NCBI GenBank assembly: GCA_014773175.1
Contig: VXCM01000238.1
Span: 310,001-374,000 of the forward strand
DNA from: Lucifuga dentata
Lineage: Eukaryota; Chordata; Actinopteri; Ophidiiformes; Bythitidae
Direction: 5' to 3'
Length of the DNA: 64,000 nucleotides
The notes under the pieces are model-generated. The model saw only the letters and a list, made by a program, of their open reading frames with translations. It was not told where the DNA came from and searched no databases. How positions within the stretch are numbered: position 1 is the stretch's first letter; each line of letters starts with the position of its first letter. Of this stretch, positions 13,639 to 25,905 are shown in pieces. A program made the translations under genes and the position numbers.

Positions 13639-16600
13639 GTAATAAACAGCTAAAAAAGATGTGAAGATAATAGCAGATATGAAATAAATTCAAATCGCTT
13701 AGTCAGCAAGAATGTGGTGATGAAGTAATCTCCAGCTTGCATTTGTAATTTTTGTTTCAAAATGTGTGTAGCTTACTCTGAATTAGTTATAATCATTAGC
13801 TGCAGTCATGGTTAGCCTCAATACCAAATATGCATTGACAGTGTTTGAAAGGGTTAGTGTGTTCTAAATGTTCTGTGGTTCTCACTGCCTATGATTAGCC
13901 TGTCAAGGTGAGATACATTAGGCTATACTTCTAATATGTCTGTCTATGTGTTTGTCTGTCCGTCTGTTTGTTTGTTTTTAGTCGTTGGGCTGTATGAGTG
14001 CTGTGAGTTGGCTTGGAGATTGGAGGTAATTGTAAAAGTTTCATTTATCATACACGTGTCCCTCATAACTGAATAAAAAGTTCTAGAATCATTTAATGGT
14101 TAGAAGACAAATAACAGAAACGTTTGTTATATCTGGAAATAGGAATTTCCCCAGTTACAGAATAAACTGTCATTTCCAAAAGCAAAAAAAAAAAAAANAA
14201 AAAAAAAAAAAAAGATTTGCTTGAGACCCCTGTGACTCTACACATAAGAACCTACCTGCTTATGAGTTCTATTATCTTTTAACATGATGACAGATAAATC
14301 TAAATCTTGTCAGGCTAATAAGTCTTACAGCCAGCAGTTCACAATGAATCTATTATCTCCGCTGTTTGACAGCAGCAGAATGCAGTTAATGGGCCAGTCT
14401 CATCAAAGTTGTTAATTACATCCTGCACTGTGTGTCAAATTCATTTATTTATTTTTATATATTTATGTATTTGAGCTTTACATTTGGGTTTTTATATTTT
14501 GCCTTTAAAATTAAAGTTTGTAAATATTCTTGTTTCAGAGGGAGGTAGAAATGATCTTTAAGCACTATAAAGGAAGAATCACTTCTTTTACTTCTTCCTC
14601 TTTTCACTTCACACTCTTAACACTTTAATTGAAAACATAATAAGCTTCTTCATCTAAAGTAAAATGTTAAATATTGTTACCAGAAGTCCCATAGTGATCC
14701 ATGAGTTTTTAACAGCAATAACAGAATTGCTCCAGAAACCCTTAAATTTTAAAGCTTTTGCTTATTATTAATTTAAGCAGGTTACGTGAGATAAGTATAC
14801 ATAATTTAGTACTTCTGACATATGCCTTAAGCTTGTCATTTTAAGCAAATCTCAGGTCATCCTACAGCAGTGGAATTTCAAACAGCCAACAGGAGTCAGG
14901 GAGAACAGTGGCGGTTGGCTGGGATCTCTACAGGATGACAAGTGTGTACATTGGGATGATTGTGGAGGACTTGGGATCGTGGCAGAATAGAGGTGGTTTG
15001 CTTGAAGAGAGGATAGCCTTGGAGAGACATGCAGGCTATTGCTAGTAGCTTCAGCTGGACAGAAAGTGATGTTTTCCTGTTTAGAGACTGTTTCTGACTT
15101 TGACTGAGGTGCAGATAAACCCTCATGTTAGGTGTAGTTCTTGACAGGCAAAAAACAAAATATAGACAACCAGGAAATGTGTGTGCTATTTGGTTTGCCG
15201 CACACAAACACTTGACAGTTAAAAAAAAAAAAATCTCAAATATGCAACAACATACCATATATAATCCTTGATGCTTATAATTGATATAGATTCTTCTTAT
15301 TCAGTGCGTACTTGCATTGCAATACAATGGCACACTGTATCCTTACATTTTCTTCAGGAAGTGCACATTCTAGTTAATTCAGGATGTTTCTGAATGTCAT
15401 TTAAGCAAATTCTTCTTTTAATTTAACAAGAACAACAACATATTTTTGGTTAAAATAACAAGATGTTCAAATAATATCATCCAGACTCAAGGGTTTTGTC
15501 AGTGAACCAAATCACCTGAATGCTGTTTTAGTATTCCAATTCCAATCTGGACAGTTGATGTCAATCATTTACATCAGCGCCTCTGCATATGTTGAGCATA
15601 TTTGGTGGTTATAGTTGGAGTGACAGCTTAGTGAGTTTCCATGGGGACCCACATTCTGACATGGCATTAATTTATAAAGTCAGTCACTAGTCATTTTTAA
15701 TTAATCTACTTGTCTGCTCAGGTCTACAGGTCAGTTTCCCCAGATACTTAATCAGTTGTTGTATTACTGGACATGCTCAGCCTTTTAAATTTTCAGTAGT
15801 CTTGTGTCAATCAAGGTAATGTTGCAGCTCAGTTTATTACAATAAGCTTTCACAAATTCAGAGAAGGTTTTCAATGTCTCTGTAATAACCTGCAACACAA
15901 GTAAAGGCTAGAAAAACAAGACATGTCTAGCATTGCAGAATGCATGTCATTCCTTTTTATTCTTTCATGTTGTCCTGGTCATTCTTTGCACTTTACGGTC
16001 TAATAATTTTTTCTCCATCAAGGCACCAGAACAAATAGTTTATAGCAGCATGGGTACCATTTCTTTCTGCTGAGAAGAAGATTATATTATTTTTTTCTCT
16101 CTTGCATCACTCACATTGCTCTTTGGTGTGACATCTTTGTTCACGTTGGGGGAATGTGAAGAGACTCTTAGCTTTAGAAAAAACATACTTCTGCTCATCT
16201 TGACTCAATTTTGTAAAGACTGTAAATTAATCTCAGGAATGTATTGAATGTGGAATTTATTATATACATCATAGTTTTATAGAAAGAAGGGCATCTATAT
16301 TTCACCCAATAACCAGTGTTGAATTTTAGAATGATGTGTGAGTGTGTGGGCATAATTGTATTTCATTTACGTAATTTTACATTAGTATATACCATTTTTC
16401 ATTATTTACTCTGCATTTTCTTTTTATTATTATTAAATGCCCATATTTGGAAGAGACGGGGCTATTTAGTGTGAATGGGATATTTATATAATGGATCAGC
16501 TCAGCTTTGTAGATTACAATGAATTGCTTTGCTTGGTTTAATTTAAAGCACTTTTTCTCAAGCCTGATCTTTATTCCTTTATTCCGTTTGCTTACACAGC

Positions 16601-18872
16601 AGCAAACATTATCCCCTGCCAAGCTGGTTGTACAATAGATTAAATGCAATTCTGGTTTACAGACAATAGATGGCACTGAGTAAATGTTAATATGGAGTTG
16701 AGCAGTGTCTCATCCTGCTAGAAGACGATGGGCGACGCTGTGTATCAAGGAATGGAGTCCTCACCAGTTCTCCATGCTTAGGAAAGGCAGACAGCTTGCA
16801 TGACTGACTCCTACTTTTCACTGTATTAAAATGAACCAAATGTGTCTGTATAAGTTTTAATATGAGTAGCAGAACTGCACACCTCACATCATCAGGTTTT
16901 TGCCTCCAAATTGAGTTATAACACAACATTCAACACCATTTCAAACCATCCTGTATTGCTTATAGCTGTAATTAAAGTTTGACAAAAACAACCCAGGACT
17001 TCTCAATAGAGCTACGATTTTATCCTGTTTCAAGGTAAACTTACAACTTTCCATTAAATATTCAGAGATATGGATTTTCTCTTTGACTTATTTGTAATTT
17101 TACTTATAACTCTGTCTCCCTCCATAACAGGTAGAGTTAGTGAACCTGCTGAGGGCAACTTCATTTATTTACTCAGCAGTGTTTGTCAGTGAAGACATTC
17201 TGCACTGAAACTTAAATGAAATCCTTTTTATGGACACATACGTGGTATTAAAACAGCAGTGCCAAACTATTATCTCATCTTTGTGTAAAGGTTATAAATT
17301 GGAATAAAAAGGTGTACCCTGAGGTTTAGCAGTGCTTTTTTTTTTTTTTTTTTTTAAACTATATGTTGGGTTATTAAAAAAGCAGAGTGGGGATAAAAAA
17401 AATAAAATACCTGAGCTCAGAGAGCCTTTGTACCTGTAACAGACTTGTAAAGCGTGGATGATGTAATTTCTGAAGCTGTTCCACAGACATTGTAGGGTAA
17501 TGATACACATCATTTCTGCTTGCAGGCCTGTATTGGCGACAGCAGAAGCTCTACCTGAGAGCGAATGAGTAATGCTTGAGATGGTTCTGTTATTAATCAT
17601 GATCAGATCAATGGGTGACAGGTTAAAAAAAAATCCTAAATTAGTTGCATCTGAAAACTTGTTATTCATAGCAGGATGCACTTGTAGTTATAATGTGGGA
17701 TGAAATATGAATTTTTAAAAGTTAATATGAAATTAAAGTGAGTGTCTTTGTCATTGAAGTTATGTTCAAGTGCACCTGTAGCTAGAGATGCAAGATGAGC
17801 GTACTTCACAGTCCTCTCTATCTACTGCTTCACTAATCTCCCTGATTGTTGATTGGATTGATTAGTTGGGCATTGATCCTTTGCCATCATCTGCCTTATC
17901 AGAGGCAAACTTAAGTACATCTGCAGATGAGGGGAGCTTATTAGAGTCTGAGGGTTTACCCTGACAGAATCTCAATTTGAATATTAGACTTGTCAGAGTA
18001 AGTAGAAAGTCTTGAGAAAGTTCACTGTGAAATTATCAGTTTTCATGTCCAAAGATCACCAACTGCTTTCCAAGAAATGCTCAAAATCAATCTGAATTGT
18101 GAATGTACAGTCTGCTGTCATTGGCTGTTTGGTTGTGTGATTTGGACCAACATCACCCATTCTGCCATGTGATTATTTCAGTGGAGCATCTGCTGCTGAT
18201 CACTTTTGGGTTGTGAGATTTGGAGCAGCAAATGCCATGTGGATAAAGCTTTGAGAAGGTATTAGACAACACTGTGAAAAGCCTCCACTGGGCTTATGTT
18301 TTAATAGCAGAAATTTGTTTAATGTTACTTTTATACTCAACTCTCTACTGTCTTGCCAACACGATGATCATTAATCATTACATAAAATGGAGTGTTACCT
18401 CATTAAAATAACAGATCTATTCATCTTGCTTTACTGCAAAGTCTACCCAGAACCTCTTTTTGAGTCTCCACAATGTCTATGTACTCTGACAGCAATGTTT
18501 CTCTGTTATTTTTCCAAATTTTTGACAGCTCCTCACTTTTCTTAATTAAAGTTTGGTGCGTATGATAGCACCATAGCAAGTGCTACCTGGGTAATTATAG
18601 CAGTTAGCTATTTAATTTTTTGAAAAATCAAGACAAAGACTTGTAAAATGTAGAGGTTATGATAGGTAAAAGATTTATTTTTCTTGGTTAATGCAATTGA
18701 TTTGCATAAGATCATTACAAATCAAAACACTATGAAAGTGGGGTTCTAAAACTGGTCATGAGCTTCCTGCATGACAACACTTTGCTTAGGTAGTTTTGAT
18801 CTCATTGTATGGAGAGTTTCATATTTACAAAAAGCTAGTTCTCTCTGTCTATATCTGAGGCCTTTGTGCGTG

Positions 18873-18927
<55 letters not shown>

Positions 18928-21300
18928 ACTGCAGTGCCAGGATGTCTGTTGTTAGTCAGATTGCCCTTGCCTGTGTCAGCTGACAGCAGTTCTGGAACAG
19001 CGAGCCAGTACTTCCTGTCTCTGTGTGCTCGGTACACGGACAAAGCTGGTATCAGATCAGCTTTCAAATGCAATTAACAGGAGACTTTTCTTTGGTTTGT
19101 GAATTTGGTGCTTCTGTCTTGCTTGGAAGCAAAGTTGCTACTGTGGAAGTATTATTATCACTGCATGTTGTATCTTCCACTGTTAGCAGTATGTTCACAT
19201 TTTCTAAAAAGTGATTTGTTTCAATAACCACCACTTAGTATTTGCTTTCCTGAAAGGATATATTTTGGTTGACATCATTAAAACATGGTGTGTTTTATGT
19301 AAATACCTCTTAAATCAATGCACGTGTAAAGTGTAATAATGTTAAAAATATACAGTTCATTAGACATGGTTTCTATGACTGCTCCATCCTTTGCAGCTTT
19401 TAATGTTGATTTAGGGAGTCAAACAAAATGGCTCACTCCTCCCTCTCCATTTCATTTATGTTTTTTTCATAACTTCAAACTAGCATGGCCGTGACATTGA
19501 TTCCATTTCGTTCATCAGTACATTCATATCTACATAATGTCTATATCTCGCTCAGTTCTCATTACCATTGGATCATTACTTCCTCTAATACCATGTACCT
19601 TCCAGCTGCTCTTTGTCACTGATAATTAGGTGATGAACTGTACCAAAAGATATTAAGATGAATTCTAAGGGCACTGGTTGGTATCAGAGAATGAGACAAA
19701 TCCTTCTTCTGCTGCACTCATTTAGCAACAAAATGGCCATGGGGTACTTTGAGAAGATGTGGTTCAGAATCTATTTTCAAATGCCAAAAACAGTTCACAG
19801 CACTTACGATTTTGTGCATAAAGTATATTGCTGCTGCATTCTATTGGCTTATGGAGGTATATTGAAATCTTTCACATTCCACCTACTCCCCACGCGTCGT
19901 TGAATATTTATCCAATCTCTCCATCACCATATTGTTACAGCTAGATGAGATATTTATGATCTTCAAAACAAAAAGGATCTATTTACCCATTCTGTAACTT
20001 TGCATTCACTGACTGCTGATGGAGCCTTGTAAATGCATTTCTTACTTTGTGAAAGTAAACCTAGAAACTCCTCTAAGAACTGATCAAAATGTGAAATGCA
20101 CCACTTCAGTTTCTTCTTCTTTCCCTCTTTTGAAAATTTCCATTAGTGTATTTTCAGTTTTTATAACCAGAGACAGTCTTAATATAGGATATTAAGTAGG
20201 AATTTAGAGACAGTGTAACACCACGACAGATCAAGGTCTTTAGAAAGTGATAATGATGATGATGATGATGATGCCTGTTTTTTTTTTGTTTTTTTTTTTT
20301 AAACATTGCTAACCAATTGACCTCCAAGCACTGGACCATCTTCTCCATGGCAACAGAGATAAAGATTAACCCAGAGACACTCCTATACACCCACATGTAT
20401 TAATAATGCCAAATGTGTATAATGGAGTGCATTAACTATCTATTTAAGCTTGGAATTTTATATTCCTCTGCAGTAGGAAAGTTTGGATTGGCCTTGATTT
20501 AGAAAATTATATAAAAAAATCATTATGACATGCTGTTCTCTTTTAATAGAGGATGAAGACTGTAAAAATTTTCCACAGGTTAGCAATGATTCCATAAAAA
20601 ATGCAACGTGTGTTAACTTTGTGCTCCAGCATAAAAGCCATTAGTACTCTGTAACTACATAATGCATTAAGAGAGATAGAGAATGTTACTGTAAAAGAAA
20701 AGAATATTCTGGAGAATATGGACCCGCGGTATTTTTTGTGTTTTCTTGTTCTTTGTGTTTACAAAGTCACTCTCATTCATGATTCGTTCTGTCTTTTTCT
20801 ACATTGTTCAACACTAGGGTATCACAGCTGTCTTGGTTCTCTGGTGTGTATTTTGTAACAGAGCTGTTCACAAATACAAGTGATCCATTTATAGCTCATG
20901 TTAAGCAGGAATGTAGTGATAACTATAACAGAGAAGTGGTATTGTATCAGAGTAGCAGCTAAAGCAGGCCAGATCAAAGAGAATCATTAAAAAAAAAAAA
21001 AAAAANAAAAAAAGAAAGAAAAAAGAAAAAAAAAAAGAAATAATACTGGTCTCTGTGGAGAAATTAGGCCATTCTTGTAACATTTAATGGAATTTAGCAG
21101 GAAAAGCATGAGCTTTAAAATATACAAAGTAGGGAATAAAACAAATGAATAACAAATATAGGAATTTCACTGATATAGTCCAGTTTGCTGAGGTTTACAT
21201 TAAGTCTGCCGTCACTCAGAGGGAAGAAGCACTGGCATTTGTTTTGTGGCCCTCTCCAAACTCAACTGTATCCTTTGCAGTTATTAGTATCCCAACAAGT
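13639..21300. other. Gene-free stretch right of rpl38
   Basis: Apart from poly-A/T runs (14184-14213 with an N, 17336-17356) and the (AC)n block nothing is recognised. Two diverged similar phrases (about 18128-18176 and 18205-18241) may be an old local duplication. Confidence 0.5.
18877..18927. repeat. (AC)25 microsatellite
   Basis: About 25 uninterrupted AC units, one of the longest pure repeats here. Confidence 0.97.
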
Positions 21301-21339
21301 GAGACAAGTGAGCTGCATTACATGCAGCTCACTTGTCTC
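21301..21339. repeat. Perfect 17-bp hairpin, 5-nt loop
   Basis: GAGACAAGTGAGCTGCA (21301-21317) and its exact reverse complement (21323-21339) enclose TTACA. No poly-U tract or transposon context is seen. It lies about 70 bp before a GT/AT microsatellite. Confidence 0.9.
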
Positions 21340-21411
21340 CGTGGGTTGAGGAGAATGTCTGTGGTGAAGCTATTTTAAAACTTCCCTCAAATATTTCAGA
21401 CAGTGCATGGA

Positions 21412-21437
21412 TGTGTGTGTGTGTGTGTGTGTGTGTA

Positions 21438-21471
<34 letters not shown>
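21412..21471. repeat. (GT)n-(AT)n compound microsatellite
   Basis: GT units to 21437, then GC and AT units to 21471. Confidence 0.95.
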
Positions 21472-21473
<2 letters not shown>

Positions 21474-22079
21474 TATTTTTGTGAGTGAGTCGTCAGCAGT
21501 TGCACAAGACACACAAGGTCACCATTCCTTCACCCCGACAGACATTACCATGCAGACAAGTGGTATGATGTGGCGGTACTGAAAGTGCATGGTACTTGGT
21601 GGAGGATGAAGCTGGAAGATGCATGATAATTGTGTTTGCCATTCACCCACACATTTCTCTTTGTGGAACTGACAACACAGCACCCCTGTGACAAGTGCAT
21701 GACTCCCATATGAATTATGAATCATCCCAAGGGGCAAACACTGGGCCAAAAAACTGTTAGGCAATCCAGCCCTCTGTGTGTGACATCCCTCACTCCATAT
21801 AAAGTCACCTCCAGCCAAAAACTGACAATGCATAGTCCTTCAGAATACAAAGTTAAGGTCACTGCCACCAGGATATGTTCTCATCAGGGCCAATGGTGCA
21901 TAAAGAAGGGAGACTTCTGGTTACATATACAATGCATCAGCATGGGTTCTTGTCAGCTCTGATAAAGGAAGAATTTGCAGAGATGTTTGGTGTTTACTAA
22001 AATGCAAGATGAAGTCTGATCATGAGACACATTTTTTTTTATGCTTTATGTATTTTTGCTCATATTTTATCTGTCATTA

Positions 22080-22312
22080 GGTTTACTAGTGCAGTGCCCG
22101 TTGAAAATGTGCCTGTTCGGACCAGGCCGGACTTTATGGTGTGCACTGCAGCCTGCCATAATTGTTTGTGGAGTGGAGCATGTGATGCCGCACCCGCGGA
22201 GTGTAACCTGCCGCGCGGACTACTTTTTACTGGCACAGCTCAATTTGAGAACCGCTCATCCAAACAACTTCAAATTCACAACACTGCACGTCTTTGGGTC
22301 CTGAGCATTATC
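22080..22312. other. GC-rich segment of unknown origin before the LINE
   Basis: This stretch is far richer in G+C and CpG than its flanks (for example GCCGCACCCGCGGAG and CCTGCCGCGCGGAC). Long frames exist on the plus strand (such as VPVRTRPDFMVC), but none is recognised. It is probably a piece of another mobile element, inferred from its position and base composition. Confidence 0.4.
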
Positions 22313-22387
22313 GATCTAAACTCCTCTTAACATCCTCCTTTAGCATGGCCACCATGCTAAAGGAGGATGTTAACAGGAGTTTAGATC
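22313..22387. repeat. 36-bp inverted duplication at the truncated LINE 5' end
   Basis: The arms 22313-22348 and 22352-22387 are reverse complements with one mismatch and a 3-nt loop (CCA). The right arm is LINE coding sequence (KEDVNRSLDP); the left arm is an antisense copy of it. This looks like fold-back synthesis at the 5' end during insertion, or a later template switch. Confidence 0.9.
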
Positions 22388-23640
22388 CATTACAGTTTGC
22401 TTACAGACAAGGACGGGGCACAGGTGATGCTTTTAAGTATTATTCACTTGGTTCTAAAACATCTGGAGGACCCCAGAGCCTATGCTCGGATGCTTTTTAT
22501 TGACTTTAATTCTGCTTTTAATACGATTCAGCCTTTTATTTTAATTCAGAAGTTAAAACAATTGAATGTAAACTCCTCAATCGTCAAATGGTATCATTCT
22601 TTCTTAACAAACAGAACTCAGAGGGTCAAGGTGAACGATAGTCTGTCACAGCTAAAAACCATTAGTACTGGAGCCCCTCAAGGATGTGTCAGCTCGCCAG
22701 TCCTTTTTACACTGTATACAAATGAGTGCTCAGCTAAGCACTCTCAGAACTACATTTTTAAATACTCTGATGATACTGCCATTTTAAGTTTACTGTATAA
22801 GCAAGAGGATATATCCTTTTATCATTCTGAAATAAGGGAGTTTGTGGCATGGTGTGACAGCAACCACTTAACTGTAAATATAAAGAAAACTGAGGAGATT
22901 GTATTTGATCCTAAGGCGTTGGGTGATCACAGTTCTGTGATTATTCATGATCAGCCTATTGCACAAGTCCAATCCTACAAGTACCTTGGTGTTTATATTG
23001 ACAGCACTTTTACCTGGAACACTCGTGGATTGGGTCTGCTCTTGTTTACAGCAGAGAATGTACTTTTTACACAGACTGCGTTTGTATGGAGTTGATCAAA
23101 AAATCATGCTTCTGTTCTACCAGGCTGTGTTAGAAAGCATAATCAGATACGGAATGACAGCATGGTAGGGGAATCTCTCTGTGAAAGTTAAATCAAAGTT
23201 AATACTGGGTACAGACAGCCATGAAAATCATAGGACAGAAAGATCATCACAGCCTTCAGTATCTTTATGAACAATGTATATTACAACAAGCCAGGAGTAT
23301 TCTGAATGATCCTTTTCATATTCTGTATTCACAATATGAACTGTTGCCTTCCAGCAGAAGATATAAAGTTCCACATTGCAAACTAAATATGTTTAAGAAC
23401 TCATTTGTGCCTGTATCAGTCAAAGTTCTCAATAGCAGTCTACTTTGAGGTCACTTGTCGAGGTCGCGGGGTCTGTGCAATATGTTTAGATTTTAATGTG
23501 TAGATTTGATGATGGTGTCAGTTGTGAAATATGTGTTATTAATGGATTGTGTTGTGATATGTGTCGTGGATGCTTGTGTGGCAACTTGGAGTCCAGAATA
23601 AATTTCCCTATGGGGACAATAAAGTATATTCTATTCTATT
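22352..23640 (+). mobile_element. 5'-truncated, decayed L2-like LINE (reverse transcriptase end)
   Basis: Reverse transcriptase parts are readable in order across several frames: KEDVNRSLDPLQFAYRQGRG (from about 22361), then after a frameshift near 22430 FIDFNSAFNTI, STGAPQGCVSSP (about 22665), YSDDTAIL (about 22765, the catalytic box, with F/Y-x-DD kept) and YKYLGVYIDS. A frameshift near 23025 and an in-frame stop near 23165 break the gene. The C-terminal part (QYELLPSSRRYKVP, FVPVSVKVLNSSLL) resumes at 23221-23448. The 3' tail, AATAAAGTATATTC followed by ATTCT repeats, is of the L2/CR1-clade type common in fish. The 5' end is lost and the element is inactive. No clear target-site duplication was found. 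Confidence 0.9.
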
Positions 23641-24796
23641 CTTATACCTGCTGAATTTCAATTTCATACAGTGCCGGGTTCTAGAGATATTGGTGCCACA
23701 GACAGACAGAGATTACTGTCATTATAGATAGATGTTCATTATCCTCACAAGTTCCCATGAGCTTCTTTAATTTGTTTGACAGTCAATAATTCCTCAGCTT
23801 TGCAAATATTGTACTTTAATGTATACTGCATCTGAGGAGCATTTTAGATTCAGTGCTGTTGACTTTAGCTTTTTGTCTAAGCAGTCATAAGCCAAGGGGA
23901 AAAAATAAGTATATTTTTCAACCTGAAGCAATCTTATAAGTACAGTATATGCAGTGTGTTAAAATTGTACAAATATATTTCTACCCATATCACAGTATCC
24001 TTGAAATGTATGTTTTAATCTAAAGTTACATCAAATAGCATTTATTAAACATTTATTATTTTTGTTGCCTTGAGCAGGTCAGAGAAAAGACAATCTAAAG
24101 AAAAAATGTTGATTTATTGTTCACTTTGTTGGCTTTGAACTGATGGTGAGACGTGATTATAAGTGGTGGTTCAGGAGCCACACTGAGGGCAGTTGTTGTT
24201 TTGAAGAGTCCAGGTAAATGAAGCTGAAACTAGTTGTATGATAGATAGTCCATGGTGACTGTTGTTTCTGCAGTTGGACAAGAAAATAGGACTGTACAGG
24301 GCTGCATAACAGCAATTGTGGATATAAATGGACTAAAATATTAAAAATCTTTGTATAGGAGCAGGAGACAAACTACATTTTTGAGGATCCAAGCTTGTAG
24401 GATTCAGTCAACCTCTCTGTTATTCGACCTGCCTCTTAATCACCTGACAGGGTCTTAATCACCTGCCATGGCTGCATAATCATCTTCATTTGTTGTTTGT
24501 CATTTTTGTTTCTTTGCCGAATGTCTAATAGTACTGAATGTATTCGACTATAATCCTTAGCTGTTTAGGTCTTCCAGAAACTTTGAAATAGTTCCACAGT
24601 TAGCTACATTTTTATGTGAAAAGAAGTCTTGCTTTTTTTTTGTTGACAAGTTCACACGGAGGATGTTCTTACTGCCTAAATGATCAAACAAAACAAGTTA
24701 CTGTCACTTAAGAGGATTAATTAAACATCATATGAAAATAATGAAGGAAAATATTGATTTTTTTTTTGTGGTCCTCTCTTCTTCTTTCTCTCTCAG

Positions 24797-24923
24797 GTGG
24801 TGTGTTTTCATCTGCACTGAAGATCTTCTAGTGGTGAAGAACTCAGCAGGAGTCACATCAGGATGTGGGAACTTAGGACCAAAACTTACCAGATACAGTC
24901 TAACAACTGTGAAATAAAAACAG
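24797..24923 (+). other. Exon-like segment with strong splice sites, unknown gene
   Basis: The acceptor has a long pyrimidine run ending TTCTTTCTCTCTCAG and the donor is AAAACAG|GTGAGG, enclosing 127 nt. One frame is open (WCVFICTEDLLVVKNSAG) until a TAA near the 3' end; the other frames stop early. This fits an untranslated or long non-coding RNA exon better than an internal coding exon. Confidence 0.3.
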
Positions 24924-25500
24924 GTGAGGTGACTAAAAAAAACATTGGTTTCATGTAAACCAACAAACCAACATTACAAAACAAAACAAAACAAAACAAA
25001 ACAAAAAAAGACCTTAAAGGACCATACTGGGCATTTTGTATGTTTGAGACTAATATATTAAATCTGAAAATGCTTCCTCTTGTCAGTTCTTCACTACAAC
25101 ACTTGAATGCACCACTAGGAAGCATTTTCAGATCATTCCATGCTTTCTATTGCACTTAAATGCTAAAGTTACGTAAAAAAAAACAAAACAAAAAAAAAAA
25201 AAAACNAAAAAAAAAAAAAAACCCTGAATACACGTCTTATTCACAATAATGGATTACCTATCCCAAGAATACTTGATACTTAATACTGATACTTGTTCAA
25301 GTATCAACAAGCTGATTTTAGTAGCATACCAGAATGAACTGAAACCAATGGCGGTCTGGAAGATAGGAAAATATTTTTTAAAATTCAACGTTCAGGTAGT
25401 ATGCTTTGGAAAATGATTGTCAGTAACATTATGTGTATGAAAATTGAATATATTAGACTCGAACACGCACGATCACCGATATGGTCCTTTACAACCCTTA

Positions 25501-25524
25501 AAAAAAAAAAAAAAAAAAAAAAAN

Positions 25525-25565
<41 letters not shown>
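25501..25565. repeat. Poly-A / N / (CT)n compound repeat
   Basis: An A run (25501-25523), one N (25524), then CT units. The join at the N may be artificial. Confidence 0.9.
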
Positions 25566-25568
<3 letters not shown>

Positions 25569-25679
25569 AAAAGGGCCATCTAGGACATTGCTGATATGCC
25601 AGAAACATTTGTTGAAAACTTTTCTGTTTTGGCAAAACAAGCTCTGTACACTCCATGATGGTTAGATAAACAAACTTTG

Positions 25680-25905
25680 TTTTGAAGGGTTACTGGTTCA
25701 CCCCTTGAATTAATCTGGAAAGTGAATAAGTGCTTGCCCCTTTCCCATCACCACTGCTAAGCTGCCCTTGAGCAAGGTACCTACACCTCAGCTGCATCAG
25801 TGGAGTTTTTTTTTGGGTGACAGATAACCCTGTAATTGTACGAGGAAGCTTCCAGATGTGAATGAATGGAGTGAATCGATAAATAAAGGCTAAAAATTGA
25901 CAAGA
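25680..25905 (+). mobile_element. SINE-like fragment
   Basis: GGTTACTGGTTCACCCC resembles a B box of a tRNA-derived promoter. CTGCCCTTGAGCAAGGTACC and CCAGATGTGAATGAATGGA are phrases common in fish SINEs and related repeats. The A box and the 3' tail are not clear, so this is a diverged or partial copy. Confidence 0.4.

Noticed and set aside
18849..19073. Frames through the (AC)n block on both strands
   Set aside because: They consist of THTHTH or CVCVCV and are translations of a microsatellite.
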